Counted from the stretch's first letter, positions 45,432-54,771 are shown. The stretch is DNA of 64,000 nucleotides from Gemmobacter denitrificans (GCF_036964905.1 NZ_JBALHR010000012.1:1-64000); one strand, 5' to 3'. Notes: generated by a model not told the origin, from the sequence alone. A program made the numbers and translations.

Positions 45432-45973
45432 CCCAATTGCGCCTTGATCGCGGCTTCGATGGCCCCACCCAGGGGCCGGGCCGCCGATCCCCAGGTGCCG
45501 ACGGGCTGGCCATCCGGCCCAAGCAGCACCTTGTTGAAATTCCAACCCGGCACAAAGCCATGGTCATCCGCCATCCAGCGATAGAACGGATGCGCCCCGC
45601 GCCCCAGCACCGGCGTGATGGTGGTCATTGGCAGGGTCAGGTCAAAATTCACGGCACAGAATTCCTTGACCGCTGACGCGTCCGACAGTTCTTGCCGGAA
45701 GTCATCGGATGGCACGGCCAGCACCACCAGCCCCGCCGCCCCATATCGGTCTTGCAGGGCCTGCAGCCCGTCGAATTGCGGGGTGAACCCGCATAGTGAG
45801 GCCGTGTTGACCACCAGAACCGGGCGCCCCCGCCAGCCTGCGGTATCAATCTCGCCCCCCTCGATCGCGGCAAAGCGGAATGTCGGTGCCGCCCCGTCGC
45901 CTGCATGACCCATGCCCGCCGCCAGAAGGCCCAGACCCACAACAATCCCTCGCCGCCCGATGCGCATCGCCAT
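45428..45973 (-). CDS. Glutathione peroxidase-family protein, exported
   Basis: A 181-residue thiol peroxidase. The peroxidatic Cys is in VVNTASLCGFTPQF, and the WNFNK motif is present. The usual catalytic Gln segment (FPxNQF) reads VPSDDF, so the Gln is replaced. The N-terminus MRIGRRGIVVGLGLLAAGMG has an Arg-Arg pair before a hydrophobic run, a possible Tat or Sec signal, pointing to a periplasmic enzyme. Coupled to the deacetylase gene. Confidence 0.88.
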   Translation of the reverse strand: MAMRIGRRGIVVGLGLLAAGMGHAGDGAAPTFRFAAIEGGEIDTAGWRGRPVLVVNTASLCGFTPQFDGLQALQDRYGAAGLVVLAVPSDDFRQELSDASAVKEFCAVNFDLTLPMTTITPVLGRGAHPFYRWMADDHGFVPGWNFNKVLLGPDGQPVGTWGSAARPLGGAIEAAIKAQLG

Positions 45974-46157
45974 TCTCCGCCGCTGCCCTGTGTCAAAGCT
46001 AGCTTGGCAGGAAATGGCGTCAAACCCGAAAAAATCCCAATGCCTGCTGGCAATGCATTAACAAAATACCTATTCTTGCGGATCAGGATAAAACGGACGT
46101 ATCGCGACGCGGCGATCCCGGCGACGTGGAATTGAGGACTTCGGCAGGCATTTGGTG

Positions 46158-46643
46158 ATGATGGTTGATGGTACCCCGCGCCCCCTAGAAAACCGGGGGG
46201 AAGCGCCCCGGCAGCAATATGGGGCGCTGTGCTGGCGTCGTGGCGACGCCGGGATTGAAGTTTTGCTGGTGACAAGCCGCGATACCGGCCGTTGGGTGAT
46301 CCCCAAAGGCTGGCCGATGAAGGATCTGGACCCGGCACATTCCGCCGCCCGCGAGGCCTGGGAAGAAGCCGGTGTCGAAGGCAAACCCACCGACCGGCCG
46401 ATCGGTGACTACAGCTATGACAAGAACCTTGGCAAAAGCGACGCACCGGGCGAAACCGTGCCTTGTCAGGTGGAGGTGTTTCCGCTGTGGGTCGAAAAGC
46501 TCGCAAACCGCTTCCCCGAAATGCGGCAGCGCCGTCGCAAGTGGTTTTCGCCGGCCAAGGCCGCGCGCAAAGTGGCCGAACCCGGTTTGAAGCGCATTTT
46601 GGCCAGGCTGGAGGGTTTGGCCGATCTTCCCGCCTTGCCTTGA
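46158..46643 (+). CDS. NUDIX hydrolase
   Basis: A 161-residue hydrolase of nucleoside-diphosphate-linked substrates. The Nudix box reads PMKDLDPAHSAAREAWEEAG, and WVIPKGWP just before it is typical of the diphosphoinositol-polyphosphate type group in alphaproteobacteria. Several start codons lie close together (TTG, GTG, ATG, ATG at 46152-46163); I chose the first ATG. The substrate is unknown. Confidence 0.88.
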   Translation: MMVDGTPRPLENRGEAPRQQYGALCWRRGDAGIEVLLVTSRDTGRWVIPKGWPMKDLDPAHSAAREAWEEAGVEGKPTDRPIGDYSYDKNLGKSDAPGETVPCQVEVFPLWVEKLANRFPEMRQRRRKWFSPAKAARKVAEPGLKRILARLEGLADLPALP

Positions 46644-46698
46644 CCATGACCGGGATCAACGCCACCTCTGGATTTGATCCGCCCGAAAGACCCCTGCG

Positions 46699-47106
46699 AT
46701 GATCCGATTTTCGCTGCACTGCGCCGAAGGGCATGATTTCGACAGCTGGTTCGCCAGTGGTGCGGCCTTTGACGATTTGCAGCGGCGTGGTCTGGTGTCT
46801 TGCGCCGTCTGCGGAAGTGCCAAGGTGGAAAAGGCGCTGATGGCCCCGGCGGTTTCCGCCACGCGCCCCCTGGCTGAACCGCAATCCCAGATCGAACAGG
46901 CCATGGCAGCCCTGCGCGCCGAGATCGAGGCGAATTCGGAATATGTCGGGATGAACTTCGCCGCCGAAGCCCGCGCCATCCATGATGGCGAGGCCCCGAC
47001 CCGGGCGATCTATGGCGAAGCCCGCCCGGATGAGGCCCGCAAGCTGCTGGAAGACGGGGTGCCAGTGGCGCCCCTGCCCTTCCTGCCCGCGCGCAAGACC
47101 AATTAG
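46699..47106 (+). CDS. DUF1178 family protein
   Basis: A 135-residue protein whose N-terminus IRFSLHCAEGHDFDSWFASG and CAVCGS form a CxnCxxC zinc-ribbon-like module, the DUF1178 hallmark; the C-terminal half is helical with FAAEARAIHDGEAPTRAIYG. Function unknown. It follows the NUDIX gene by 55 bases and is convergent with a ferredoxin gene, with a single base between their ends. Confidence 0.88.
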   Translation: MIRFSLHCAEGHDFDSWFASGAAFDDLQRRGLVSCAVCGSAKVEKALMAPAVSATRPLAEPQSQIEQAMAALRAEIEANSEYVGMNFAAEARAIHDGEAPTRAIYGEARPDEARKLLEDGVPVAPLPFLPARKTN

Positions 47107-47107
47107 A

Positions 47108-47431
47108 TCAGATCTGCTTTTCGGGCAGTTGCACCACCAGCCCGTCCAGCGCATCGCTGACCTTCAACTGGCAGGTCAGGCGCGAGCGAACAGGATCGGG
47201 TTGCCAGGCGAAATCCAGCATGTCCTCTTCCATCGCGTCTTTCTTGGGCAGACGATCCACCCATTCCGGCGCGACATAGACATGGCAGGTGGAACAGGCG
47301 CAGGCACCGCCGCAATCGGCCTCGATCCCCGGCACGCCATTGTCGCGCGCGCCTTCCATCACGGTCAGGCCATTTGCGACCTCGATCACATGCTGCTTGC
47401 CACCATGTTCCACATAGGTGATTTTCGCCAT
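47108..47431 (-). CDS. [2Fe-2S] ferredoxin, adrenodoxin type
   Basis: A 107-residue electron carrier. The cluster ligands are in ADCGGACACSTCHVYV (CxxxxxCxxC) plus the distal Cys in RLTCQLKV. The start MAKITYVEHGG is favoured, with GAAGGG 9 bases upstream. The frame continues 26 codons upstream to another ATG at 47509 that has its own AGAGG site 7 bases before it and encodes a Cys-rich stretch PCAECPMCCAKE; a longer product is possible. Confidence 0.9.
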   Translation of the reverse strand: MAKITYVEHGGKQHVIEVANGLTVMEGARDNGVPGIEADCGGACACSTCHVYVAPEWVDRLPKKDAMEEDMLDFAWQPDPVRSRLTCQLKVSDALDGLVVQLPEKQI

Positions 47432-47596
47432 TTCGACGGACCCTTCGATCACTTCCTTTGCGCAACACATAGGACATTCGGCGCAGGGCTTCCAGTGCGC
47501 CTGCGACATTGCCACGCCTCTTTCGCCGCCCGTGGAATGCCGCTATCTTGCAGCCGGTCAAGGCCGGATCAACCGGCACGCGAACAACGGGGCAGT

Positions 47597-48142
47597 ATGG
47601 GCCGTACAGGCATGACAGCAATGATCGCGGCGGCGCTTCTTTCCGCCTGCACGCCGGGGGGTGTGCCGGTCGCGCCCGGCAATGCTGATCTGGGGGCTGA
47701 AATCATCCGCCCGCGCGATCCCGATACGCCCCCCCCGAAAGGCAAGCCCGGCGAATGCTGGGCCACCGATGTCACACCTGCGATCATCGAAACGGTCAGC
47801 GAACAGGTGATCCTTGCCCCCGCCGTGACCGATGCCACGGGCCGGGTGATCAGCCCCGCGCAGATCAGCACAGAAACCCGTCAGCGCATGGTGCAGGATC
47901 GCACGGTGGTACATTTCCGCACCCCCTGCGCCGAGGCGATGACGGTGGACTTCATCGCCACCCTGCAGCGTGCGCTGAAGGCCCGGGGATATTTCCTGCA
48001 ACCAGTGACCGGGATGATGGATGCCGCCACGCGCGATGCGATCCGCCGTTTTCAGGAACCGCTCGGGCTGGACAGTCCGGTCATCTCATTGGCCGGGGCG
48101 CGCAGCCTTGGCATCATCGCCACGGCATTGGAGGATTTGTGA
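47597..48142 (+). CDS. Lipoprotein with peptidoglycan-binding domain
   Basis: A 181-residue lipoprotein: lipobox ALLSAC (Cys18), a middle region with ECWATDVTPAIIETVSEQV, and a C-terminal PG_binding_1-like domain (LQRALKARGYFLQPVTGMMD, TRDAIRRFQ). It probably tethers a membrane to the wall. The ATG at 47597 follows ACGGGGCAGT; a second ATG at 47612 is possible. Its stop overlaps the next gene's GTG start. Confidence 0.85.
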   Translation: MGRTGMTAMIAAALLSACTPGGVPVAPGNADLGAEIIRPRDPDTPPPKGKPGECWATDVTPAIIETVSEQVILAPAVTDATGRVISPAQISTETRQRMVQDRTVVHFRTPCAEAMTVDFIATLQRALKARGYFLQPVTGMMDAATRDAIRRFQEPLGLDSPVISLAGARSLGIIATALEDL

Positions 48143-48780
48143 CCCCGACCGAAAGACAGGCCACCTATGAGGCCGCCGTGCTGGCCCATTGGGGGGCGGC
48201 ACGCGATGCCGCGCATGATCTGGGCCATCTGCGCCGGGTCTGGCGCAATTGCCAGCGCATCGCGCTGGATCACCCGGAGGCGGATGCCGAAGTCCTGCTG
48301 GCGGCCGCGATCTTCCACGATGTGGTGAACCTGCCGAAAAACCATCCCGACCGGGCGCAGGCCTCGCGACTGTCGGCCGAATTTGCCTGCACCTGGCTGG
48401 CGCAGACCGATTTTCCGCCCGAAAAGCTGAACGCGGTTGCCCATGCCATTGCCGCGCACAGCTTTTCTGCCGGGATTGCCCCCGAAACGCTGGAGGCGCG
48501 CATCCTGCAGGATGCCGACCGGCTTGAGGCGCTTGGCGCCCTTGGCATTGCCCGCATGTTCAGTGTTGCAGGTGCCATGGGCGGCGCACTGTTCGATTCG
48601 GGTGACCCTCTGGCCCAAAACCGTCCGCTGGATGATCGCGCCTTTGCGCTGGATCATCTGGAAGTGAAGCTGTTCCCCATCGTCCAGACCATGCAGACCG
48701 CCGAAGGCCGCCGCATGGCGGAGGAGGCCGCAGAATGGATGGCTTCGTTCCGCACGCGCCTTCTGCGCGAAATCGGCTGA
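48139..48780 (+). CDS. HD-domain metal-dependent phosphohydrolase
   Basis: A 213-residue hydrolase with the HD signature: AHDLGHLRRVWRNC, AAAIFHDVVNLPKN and LQDADRLEALGALG. The substrate is probably a nucleotide or phosphate ester but is not predictable. The GTG start at 48139 is preceded by GGAGG and overlaps the upstream stop (GTGA), so translation is coupled to the lipoprotein gene. Confidence 0.88.
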   Translation: MTPTERQATYEAAVLAHWGAARDAAHDLGHLRRVWRNCQRIALDHPEADAEVLLAAAIFHDVVNLPKNHPDRAQASRLSAEFACTWLAQTDFPPEKLNAVAHAIAAHSFSAGIAPETLEARILQDADRLEALGALGIARMFSVAGAMGGALFDSGDPLAQNRPLDDRAFALDHLEVKLFPIVQTMQTAEGRRMAEEAAEWMASFRTRLLREIG

Positions 48781-48794
48781 TCCCCACATGCAAA

Positions 48795-48821
48795 ACGGCG
48801 GCAGGGTGATCCTGCCGCCGT
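48795..48821 (-). terminator. Terminator between convergent HD-hydrolase and degP genes
   Basis: An 11-bp perfect stem ACGGCGGCAGG/CCTGCCGCCGT with loop GTGAT. On the minus strand it is followed by TTTTG, so it best serves degP; it may work in both directions. Confidence 0.7.
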
Positions 48822-48854
48822 CCTGTGTTGCGTCGCGTGGCCTGACGGCCCGGC

Positions 48855-50321
48855 TTATTCCAGCGGCAGCGCCACAAAGCGCGGATCGCCGCCCCGGCGG
48901 ATCAGCAGCAAGATCGACTTGCGCCCGGCTTCCTTGGCCTCGGCCAGACGGTCCTCCAGATCCTTGATGCGCTGCACCTTCTGCTGGCCGGCCTCGGTGA
49001 TCAGATCGCCTTCGCGCAGCCCCTTGCCATAGGCCTCCGACGCGGCATCGACCTTGGTGACCACCAGCCCCTGCGCATCTGCCGAAAGGCCAAGCGCCTT
49101 GCGGCTGTCAGCCGTCAGCGGGGCCAGGGTCATGCCCAGAAGTTCGGCCTCTTTCGGGGCGGGGGCCTCGCCGGGCTTGGCAGAGGTTTCGACGGCCTCG
49201 GCCTCTTCGCGACGGCCCAGGGTCACGGTCAGGGATTCTGACTTGCCTTCGCGCAGCACCTCCACGCGCACGGCCTCGCCCACCGGGGCATCGGCCACAC
49301 GGCGCGTCAGATCCCGGACATCCTTGATCGGCTTGCCATCAAACATCGTGATCACATCGCCCGCCAGCATGCCCGCATCCTTGGCCGGGCCATCCGGCAC
49401 ATCGGTGATCAGCGCCCCTGCAGCGGTTGCAAGGTTCATCGCCTCGGCCACATCCGGTGTCACGTCCTGAATCCGCACGCCCAGCCAGCCGCGCCGGGTT
49501 TCGCCGAATTCGCGCAGCTGATCGACCACCTTGGTCACCACATTCGATGCCATCGAAAAGCCGATGCCGATCGACCCGCCTGTCGGCGACAGGATCGCGG
49601 TATTCACCCCAATCACCTGACCATCCATATTGAACAACGGCCCACCCGAATTGCCCTTGTTGATGGCAGCGTCGGTCTGGATATAGTCATCATAGGTGCC
49701 GCTCAGCGCACGATTGCGGGCCGACACGATGCCCGCGCTGACCGAAAAGCCCTGTCCCAGCGGGTTGCCCATGGCCACGACCCAATCGCCCACGCGCATT
49801 AGATCGCTATCCCCGAAATTGACGAAAGGCAGGGGCTTGCTGCTGTCCACCTTCAAGAGCGCGATATCGGTCTTGGGATCGGTGCCCACCAGCTTGGCCG
49901 GCAGACGGTCCCCCGAGAAGAACTCGATCTCGATTTCGTCGGCACCTTCGATCACATGGTTGTTGGTGACGATATAGCCGTCTTCCGAAATGACAAAGCC
50001 CGAGCCAAGCGCCTCGGACCGGCGCGGCCCTCCTTCATCATTCTGGAACTGGTCAAAGAAATCCTGAAAGGGCGAACCCTCTGGCAGGCGCGGCATGTCA
50101 TCAGTCGAAGCTTCGACCACGGCAGAGGTGGTGATGTTCACCACCGAAGGGCTGATCTGTTGGGCCAGATCGGCAAAGCTTTCGGGGGCGCCGCGCGCAT
50201 GGGTCAGCCCGGCCGAGCCGAGCGCGAGGGCCACCCCAAGGAGGGAAGCCCCCAGCAGGCGCATCAACCGCAGCCTGGTATCAGGCTGGGGCAATTGCAG
50301 GATCATCGCTTGAGATTGCAC
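48855..50321 (-). CDS. degP: Periplasmic serine protease DegP/Do family
   Basis: A 488-residue exported protease and chaperone. The signal segment is LLGASLLGVALALGSAGLTH. The trypsin-like domain has His122 (TNNHVIEGAD), Asp152 (TDPKTDIALL) and Ser225 (NKGNSGGPLF), and two PDZ domains follow (RRGWLGVRIQDVTPDV and the C-terminal ADAQGLVVTKVDA). The GTG at 50321 is chosen because AAAGGAG stands 7 bases upstream; an ATG five codons later is an alternative. It lies just after hflK-hflC, as in many alphaproteobacteria. Confidence 0.95.
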   Translation of the reverse strand: MQSQAMILQLPQPDTRLRLMRLLGASLLGVALALGSAGLTHARGAPESFADLAQQISPSVVNITTSAVVEASTDDMPRLPEGSPFQDFFDQFQNDEGGPRRSEALGSGFVISEDGYIVTNNHVIEGADEIEIEFFSGDRLPAKLVGTDPKTDIALLKVDSSKPLPFVNFGDSDLMRVGDWVVAMGNPLGQGFSVSAGIVSARNRALSGTYDDYIQTDAAINKGNSGGPLFNMDGQVIGVNTAILSPTGGSIGIGFSMASNVVTKVVDQLREFGETRRGWLGVRIQDVTPDVAEAMNLATAAGALITDVPDGPAKDAGMLAGDVITMFDGKPIKDVRDLTRRVADAPVGEAVRVEVLREGKSESLTVTLGRREEAEAVETSAKPGEAPAPKEAELLGMTLAPLTADSRKALGLSADAQGLVVTKVDAASEAYGKGLREGDLITEAGQQKVQRIKDLEDRLAEAKEAGRKSILLLIRRGGDPRFVALPLE

Positions 50322-50454
50322 CGCAGAACTCCTTTCGGTCGCAAATCCATTCCCGGGCGCGCCGGGATCATGGTCACAGCAAACAGGTAAGTGGGGTTGC
50401 GCGCAATGCAAACCCCGTCGCGCGCCCTCAACTGCATGTGAAAAACATTGCAAG

Positions 50455-50479
50455 AAAAAGGCCGCCCCGAAGGGCGGCC
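50455..50479 (-). terminator. Intrinsic terminator after hflC
   Basis: On the minus strand the stem GGCCGCCC/GGGCGGCC with a 4-base loop TTCG is followed by a C-free run CTTTTTC. It lies 21 bases past the hflC stop and so separates hflKC from degP, which then needs its own promoter in 50322-50450. Confidence 0.75.
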
Positions 50480-50499
50480 CGGTTCGGTATTCCGGTCTG

Positions 50500-51387
50500 T
50501 CAGGGTGCAGCCGGGGCCGCGCGGCCATTTGCATCATTCAGATAGTTGAAGAACGCGCTGTCGGGCTGCATCACGATGGAGGAGTTCCCTTCGCGCAGCG
50601 CCCGTTCATAAGCCGTCAGCGACCGGGTGAAAGCGAAGAATTCCGGGTCCTTGCCAAAGGCCTGGGCGTAGATCGCGTTACGCTGCGCATCCGCCTCACC
50701 GCGCACCACTTCGGCAGTCTTGCGCGCCTCGGATGTAAGTTCGACCACGGCACGGTCGGCAGCAGCGCGCACACGTTGCGCCGCTTCGCCACCACGCGCC
50801 CGCTCATCCGCCGCCTCGCGTTCACGTTCGGCCCGCATCCGGGCGAACGTCGCTTCAAGGTTCTGTTCCGGCAGGTCGGTGCGCGTCAGTCGCACGTCGA
50901 TCACATCGACGCCAAGGCTGTTCGCCTCGCGCCGGGCAATGTCGCGGATGCGGTTCATCAGCGCGGTGCGGTCTTCCGACAGCACGGCGTTGGACGGCAC
51001 CGCCCCCAGAACCTCGCGGATCGCATTCGACAGGATGTTCTGCAGCCGCATCTGGGCGGTATCCACCCCGCCCGAGCCGACCGCCTCGCGGAAATCGACC
51101 AGATTGACGATGCGCCACCGCGCAAAGGCATCGACCACCAGGCGGCGGTCATCCAGCGGGGTGATTTCCGCCGGCGGGGTGGGCAAGCCCAGGATACGGT
51201 CGTCGTAGCGCACAACGTCCTGGATGAAGGGCACCTTGAAGCCCAGCCCCGGTTCGCTGATTTCCTGCTTCACCTGACCGAATTGCAGCACCAGCACCTT
51301 TTCGCGTTCATCCACGATGAAGACCGACGAAAGGGCCAGCGCCCCAAGCGCAAACAGCGCCGGAAGGATGATCTGTGCCTTGGCCAT
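50500..51387 (-). CDS. hflC: FtsH protease modulator HflC
   Basis: A 295-residue SPFH/prohibitin-domain membrane protein forming, with HflK, a periplasmic cage around the FtsH protease. The N-terminal anchor is IILPALFALGALALSSVFIV, then EREKVLVLQFGQVKQ and the long helical region RMRAEREREAADERARGGEA. The start MAKAQIILP is 1 base after the hflK stop region, indicating coupling. Confidence 0.95.
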   Translation of the reverse strand: MAKAQIILPALFALGALALSSVFIVDEREKVLVLQFGQVKQEISEPGLGFKVPFIQDVVRYDDRILGLPTPPAEITPLDDRRLVVDAFARWRIVNLVDFREAVGSGGVDTAQMRLQNILSNAIREVLGAVPSNAVLSEDRTALMNRIRDIARREANSLGVDVIDVRLTRTDLPEQNLEATFARMRAEREREAADERARGGEAAQRVRAAADRAVVELTSEARKTAEVVRGEADAQRNAIYAQAFGKDPEFFAFTRSLTAYERALREGNSSIVMQPDSAFFNYLNDANGRAAPAAP

Positions 51388-51388
51388 C

Positions 51389-52543
51389 TCAGTTGCCCCC
51401 CTGCAATGCGCGCGGCGCAATCATGTCATTCAGCGGCAGGTAGGGCACCACGCCCCCCTGTTCGCCCGAAACGCCATCAAGGATCACCTTGTTCATGCGG
51501 CCCAGCACGTTTTCCATGGTTTCCAGATACATGCGCTGGCGCGTCACATCGGGCGCCTTCACATATTCGGCATAGACCGACAGGAAGCGGCTGGCCTCAC
51601 CCTCGGCGGCATTCACCACCTTGGCGCGGTAGGCTTCAGCGTCCTCCATCAGCCGTGCGGCCTCACCCCGGGCTTCGGCGGTTACACGGTTGGCATAGGC
51701 ATCGGCCTCTTTTTCCAGCCGGTCGCGTTCCTGCTGCGCGGCCTGCACATCACGGAAGGCATCAATCACGGCGCCTGGCGGGTCGGCCCGGCCAAGGTTC
51801 ACCCGGACCACATTGATCCCGGCCTTGTAGCTGTCCAGCGTGGCCTGCACATTGGCCCGCAGATCGGCGGCGATCGCCCCGCGATCGCGGTTCAGCACCG
51901 GCGCGAGTTCCGACCGGGCGATAATGTCGCGCATCGCGCTTTCGGCCACGGCGCGGATCGTATCGGTCGGGTCGGCAAGGTTGAACAGATAGGCCGAAGG
52001 GTCCGACACATTCCAGACCACCTGGAACTCGATATCCACGATGTTCTGGTCGCGCGTCAGCATAAGCCCGCTGTCATTCTGGCCATTGCTGCCCGTGCCG
52101 ATATCGGTGGTGCGTTCGCCGGTCACCTGAACCTTTTCAGCCGTCACCAGCGGCCAGGGTGCAAAGTTCAGCCCCGGATTGCCCACGGCGCTGAATTCCC
52201 CCAGAAACAATTCGACCGAACGTTCTTCCGGCTTCACCGTGTAGAAGGACATGAAGCCCCAAAGACCCACAGCCACCAGCGCACCAAGCGCCAGCCCCTG
52301 CGCGGAAAAGATCGGGCCCACGGGATTGCCGCCGCCCCCACCGCCACCGCCACCATTGCCGGAGCGGCCACGCCCGCCCATCAGCACGCGCAGTTGTTCC
52401 TGGCCTTTCTTGACGATCTCGTCGATTTCGGGGATCTGCGGCCCGTCATTGCCAGCGGGCCTGCGCGGGCCACGCCCGTCATTGCGTCCGTCGCGGTTGT
52501 CATCACCGCCGCCGCCGCCACCCCAAGGTCCACCATTCGCCAT
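51389..52543 (-). CDS. hflK: FtsH protease modulator HflK
   Basis: A 384-residue partner of HflC. It has a Gly/Arg/Asp-rich cytoplasmic N-terminus with a nine-Gly run (about 62-72), one membrane helix (LALGALVAVGLWGFMSFY) and an SPFH domain (KPEERSVELFLGEFSAVGNP). The tail ends PYLPLNDMIAPRALQGGN. It is first in hflK-hflC. Confidence 0.95.
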   Translation of the reverse strand: MANGGPWGGGGGGDDNRDGRNDGRGPRRPAGNDGPQIPEIDEIVKKGQEQLRVLMGGRGRSGNGGGGGGGGGNPVGPIFSAQGLALGALVAVGLWGFMSFYTVKPEERSVELFLGEFSAVGNPGLNFAPWPLVTAEKVQVTGERTTDIGTGSNGQNDSGLMLTRDQNIVDIEFQVVWNVSDPSAYLFNLADPTDTIRAVAESAMRDIIARSELAPVLNRDRGAIAADLRANVQATLDSYKAGINVVRVNLGRADPPGAVIDAFRDVQAAQQERDRLEKEADAYANRVTAEARGEAARLMEDAEAYRAKVVNAAEGEASRFLSVYAEYVKAPDVTRQRMYLETMENVLGRMNKVILDGVSGEQGGVVPYLPLNDMIAPRALQGGN

Positions 52544-52624
52544 CGGCCGTTCCCCGTCCTGTTCCGTTAGTTGCTAACTGGTCATTCCGCCGCAAAAATC
52601 AAGCCACCCCGATCCCTGCGGCGA

Positions 52625-53980
52625 TCAGTCACGCCGGACCGGGCTTCGCATGGTCACCAGTTCCTCTGACATGGTCGGGTGCACGGCGACGGTGCGATCG
52701 AAATCTTCCTTGCTGGCCCCCATCTTCACCGCGATGGCGGCCAACTGGATCATTTCGCCCGCCCCCGGGCCGACGATATGGCAGCCCAGCACGCGACGGC
52801 TGTCGCGACCCACCACCAATTTCATCAACACCCGGTCGTCGCGCCCGGCAAACAGCGACTGCATCGGGCGAAAGCGTGCGACATAAACCTCGATCGGGCC
52901 AGTGGCGCGGGCGGCCTCTTCGCTCAGCCCGACGCTGCCCAGTTCCGGCTGGGTAAAGACAGCGCTGGCCACAAGATCATGATCGGCCTGCCAAGGCTTG
53001 CCGCCGAACACCGTATCGGCAAAGGCATGGCCTTCGCGGATCGCGACCGGGGTCAGGTTGATCCGGTCGGTCACATCGCCCACGGCATAGATCGACGGCA
53101 CGCTGGTCTGACTGTTGCCGTCAACCTGGATCGCCCCGCTGGCTGCGATCTGCACACCAAGCGCCTCCAGCCCCAGCCCGGCGCTGTTGGGGCGCCGCCC
53201 GGTGGCGTAAAGCACAAGATCGGCCTCGACCCGGCCTTCGGTCAATTGCACGGTGATCCCGGTTGCTGTTTGTTCCAGCGCGGTCACATCGGCATTGCAG
53301 CGGATCTCGATACCATTCGCGGCCATGGCTTCGGCCACATGGCTGCGCGCCTCGTCATCAAAGCCACGCAGGATCTTCGCCCCACGATAAATCTGGGTGA
53401 CCTTCACGCCCAACCCATTCAGGATACAGGAAAATTCGCTGGCGATATAGCCGCCGCCCACCACGACCGCGCGGGCAGGCAACGCAGGCAGATGGAACAT
53501 CTCGTTCGAGGTGACCGCAAGTTCCGCCCCGGGCACATCGGGCACAAAGGGGCGCCCTCCGGTGGCGATCAGGATATGCCCGGCACTGAACCGCCGACCA
53601 TCGGCCAATTGCACGGTATGGGCATCCACCACCGTGGCGCGCAGATCAAAGGTTTCGACCCCGGCATTCTTCAATGTGCTGCGATAAGCATTTTCCAGCC
53701 GGGTCAGTTCGGTCTCCAGCTGGCTGCGAAAGCGGGACCAGTCGAAACCGCCGGCCGTCACCTCCCAGCCATAGGCGCGGGCATCGGCCATCGTGCCCGG
53801 ATATTCGCTGGCATAGACCATCAGCTTTTTCGGCACGCAGCCCCGGATGACACAGGTGCCCCCCATCCGTGATTCCTCGGCCAGACCGACGCGGGCCTTG
53901 CCTTCGGCACTGGCAATACGCGCCGCGCGCACGCCGCCCGAACCGCCGCCGATCACGAAGAGATCGTAGTCATAGGCCAT
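52625..53980 (-). CDS. gor: Glutathione-disulfide reductase
   Basis: A 451-residue FAD flavoenzyme regenerating GSH with NADPH. The FAD motif is FVIGGGSGGVRAARIA, the redox pair is Cys43/Cys48 in GGTCVIRGCVPKKL, the NADPH motif is VVGGGYIASEFSCILNGLG, and the C-terminal active-site His is in DRTVAVHPTMSEE. It is 2 bases after rpiA on the same strand, and its substrate links to the nearby glutathione peroxidase and GST genes. Confidence 0.95.
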   Translation of the reverse strand: MAYDYDLFVIGGGSGGVRAARIASAEGKARVGLAEESRMGGTCVIRGCVPKKLMVYASEYPGTMADARAYGWEVTAGGFDWSRFRSQLETELTRLENAYRSTLKNAGVETFDLRATVVDAHTVQLADGRRFSAGHILIATGGRPFVPDVPGAELAVTSNEMFHLPALPARAVVVGGGYIASEFSCILNGLGVKVTQIYRGAKILRGFDDEARSHVAEAMAANGIEIRCNADVTALEQTATGITVQLTEGRVEADLVLYATGRRPNSAGLGLEALGVQIAASGAIQVDGNSQTSVPSIYAVGDVTDRINLTPVAIREGHAFADTVFGGKPWQADHDLVASAVFTQPELGSVGLSEEAARATGPIEVYVARFRPMQSLFAGRDDRVLMKLVVGRDSRRVLGCHIVGPGAGEMIQLAAIAVKMGASKEDFDRTVAVHPTMSEELVTMRSPVRRD

Positions 53981-53982
53981 GA

Positions 53983-54771
53983 TCAGTCGTCCATATTGGC
54001 GAAGATATTGTCGGTCGGGGCAAATTCGATGCGGTCGTCGCTGGTTTCGCCGGAATTGATGTCGCGTACCGCGACACGCCCGTCGCTATGGCCGATCACC
54101 ACCACATCGCAAATGTCGATGAACAGCCCGTTTTCCACCACACCCGGGATCTGGTTCAGCACCAACGAAAGCTGACGCGGGTTGCCGATCCGCTTCAGGT
54201 GAAGGTCAAGGATGTAATTGGCCTCATCCGTCACCAACGGTGCCGCGCCATTCATCCGCAGCGTCACATCGCGGTTCAGCACATCCATGCTGACCAGCGT
54301 TTCCTCGATCAGCGCCTTGGTGGTCTGCCAACCAAAGGGGATCACCTCGACCGGCAAAGGAAAGGCCCCCAGATGGCCTACTTCCTTGGCGGCATCGGCA
54401 ATCACGATCATCTGGTCACTGGCGGTGGCCACGATCTTTTCCTGCAGCAGCGCCGCCCCGCCCCCCTTGATCAGGTTCATCTGCGCATCGATTTCATCTG
54501 CGCCATCAATGGTCAGGTCCAGCCATTTCGCCTCGTCCAACGACATGACCGGCACACCGAGTTGCCGGGCCAGTTCGGCGGTGCGGGTCGAGGTCGGCAC
54601 ACCAACCACCCGAATCCCTTCTTCACGGATCCGTTCAGCCAGGCAGCGCACCATCCATGCCGCTGTCGACCCAGTGCCCAGACCCAGCTTCATCCCGGTT
54701 TCCACATAGTCCACCGCGCGTTTGGCGGCGACAAATTTGGCCTTGTCGATGGGCGAAAGGTCGGCGGGCAT
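53983..54771 (-). CDS. rpiA: Ribose-5-phosphate isomerase A
   Basis: A 262-residue enzyme of the pentose phosphate pathway (R5P to Ru5P). The motifs are LGLGTGSTAAWMV, TIDGADEIDAQMNLIKGGG (catalytic Asp and Glu) and the Lys of the loop after it. The length is longer than the E. coli form because of a C-terminal extension (about 225-262). It is co-transcribed with gor, which uses the NADPH this pathway makes. Confidence 0.95.
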   Translation of the reverse strand: MPADLSPIDKAKFVAAKRAVDYVETGMKLGLGTGSTAAWMVRCLAERIREEGIRVVGVPTSTRTAELARQLGVPVMSLDEAKWLDLTIDGADEIDAQMNLIKGGGAALLQEKIVATASDQMIVIADAAKEVGHLGAFPLPVEVIPFGWQTTKALIEETLVSMDVLNRDVTLRMNGAAPLVTDEANYILDLHLKRIGNPRQLSLVLNQIPGVVENGLFIDICDVVVIGHSDGRVAVRDINSGETSDDRIEFAPTDNIFANMDD

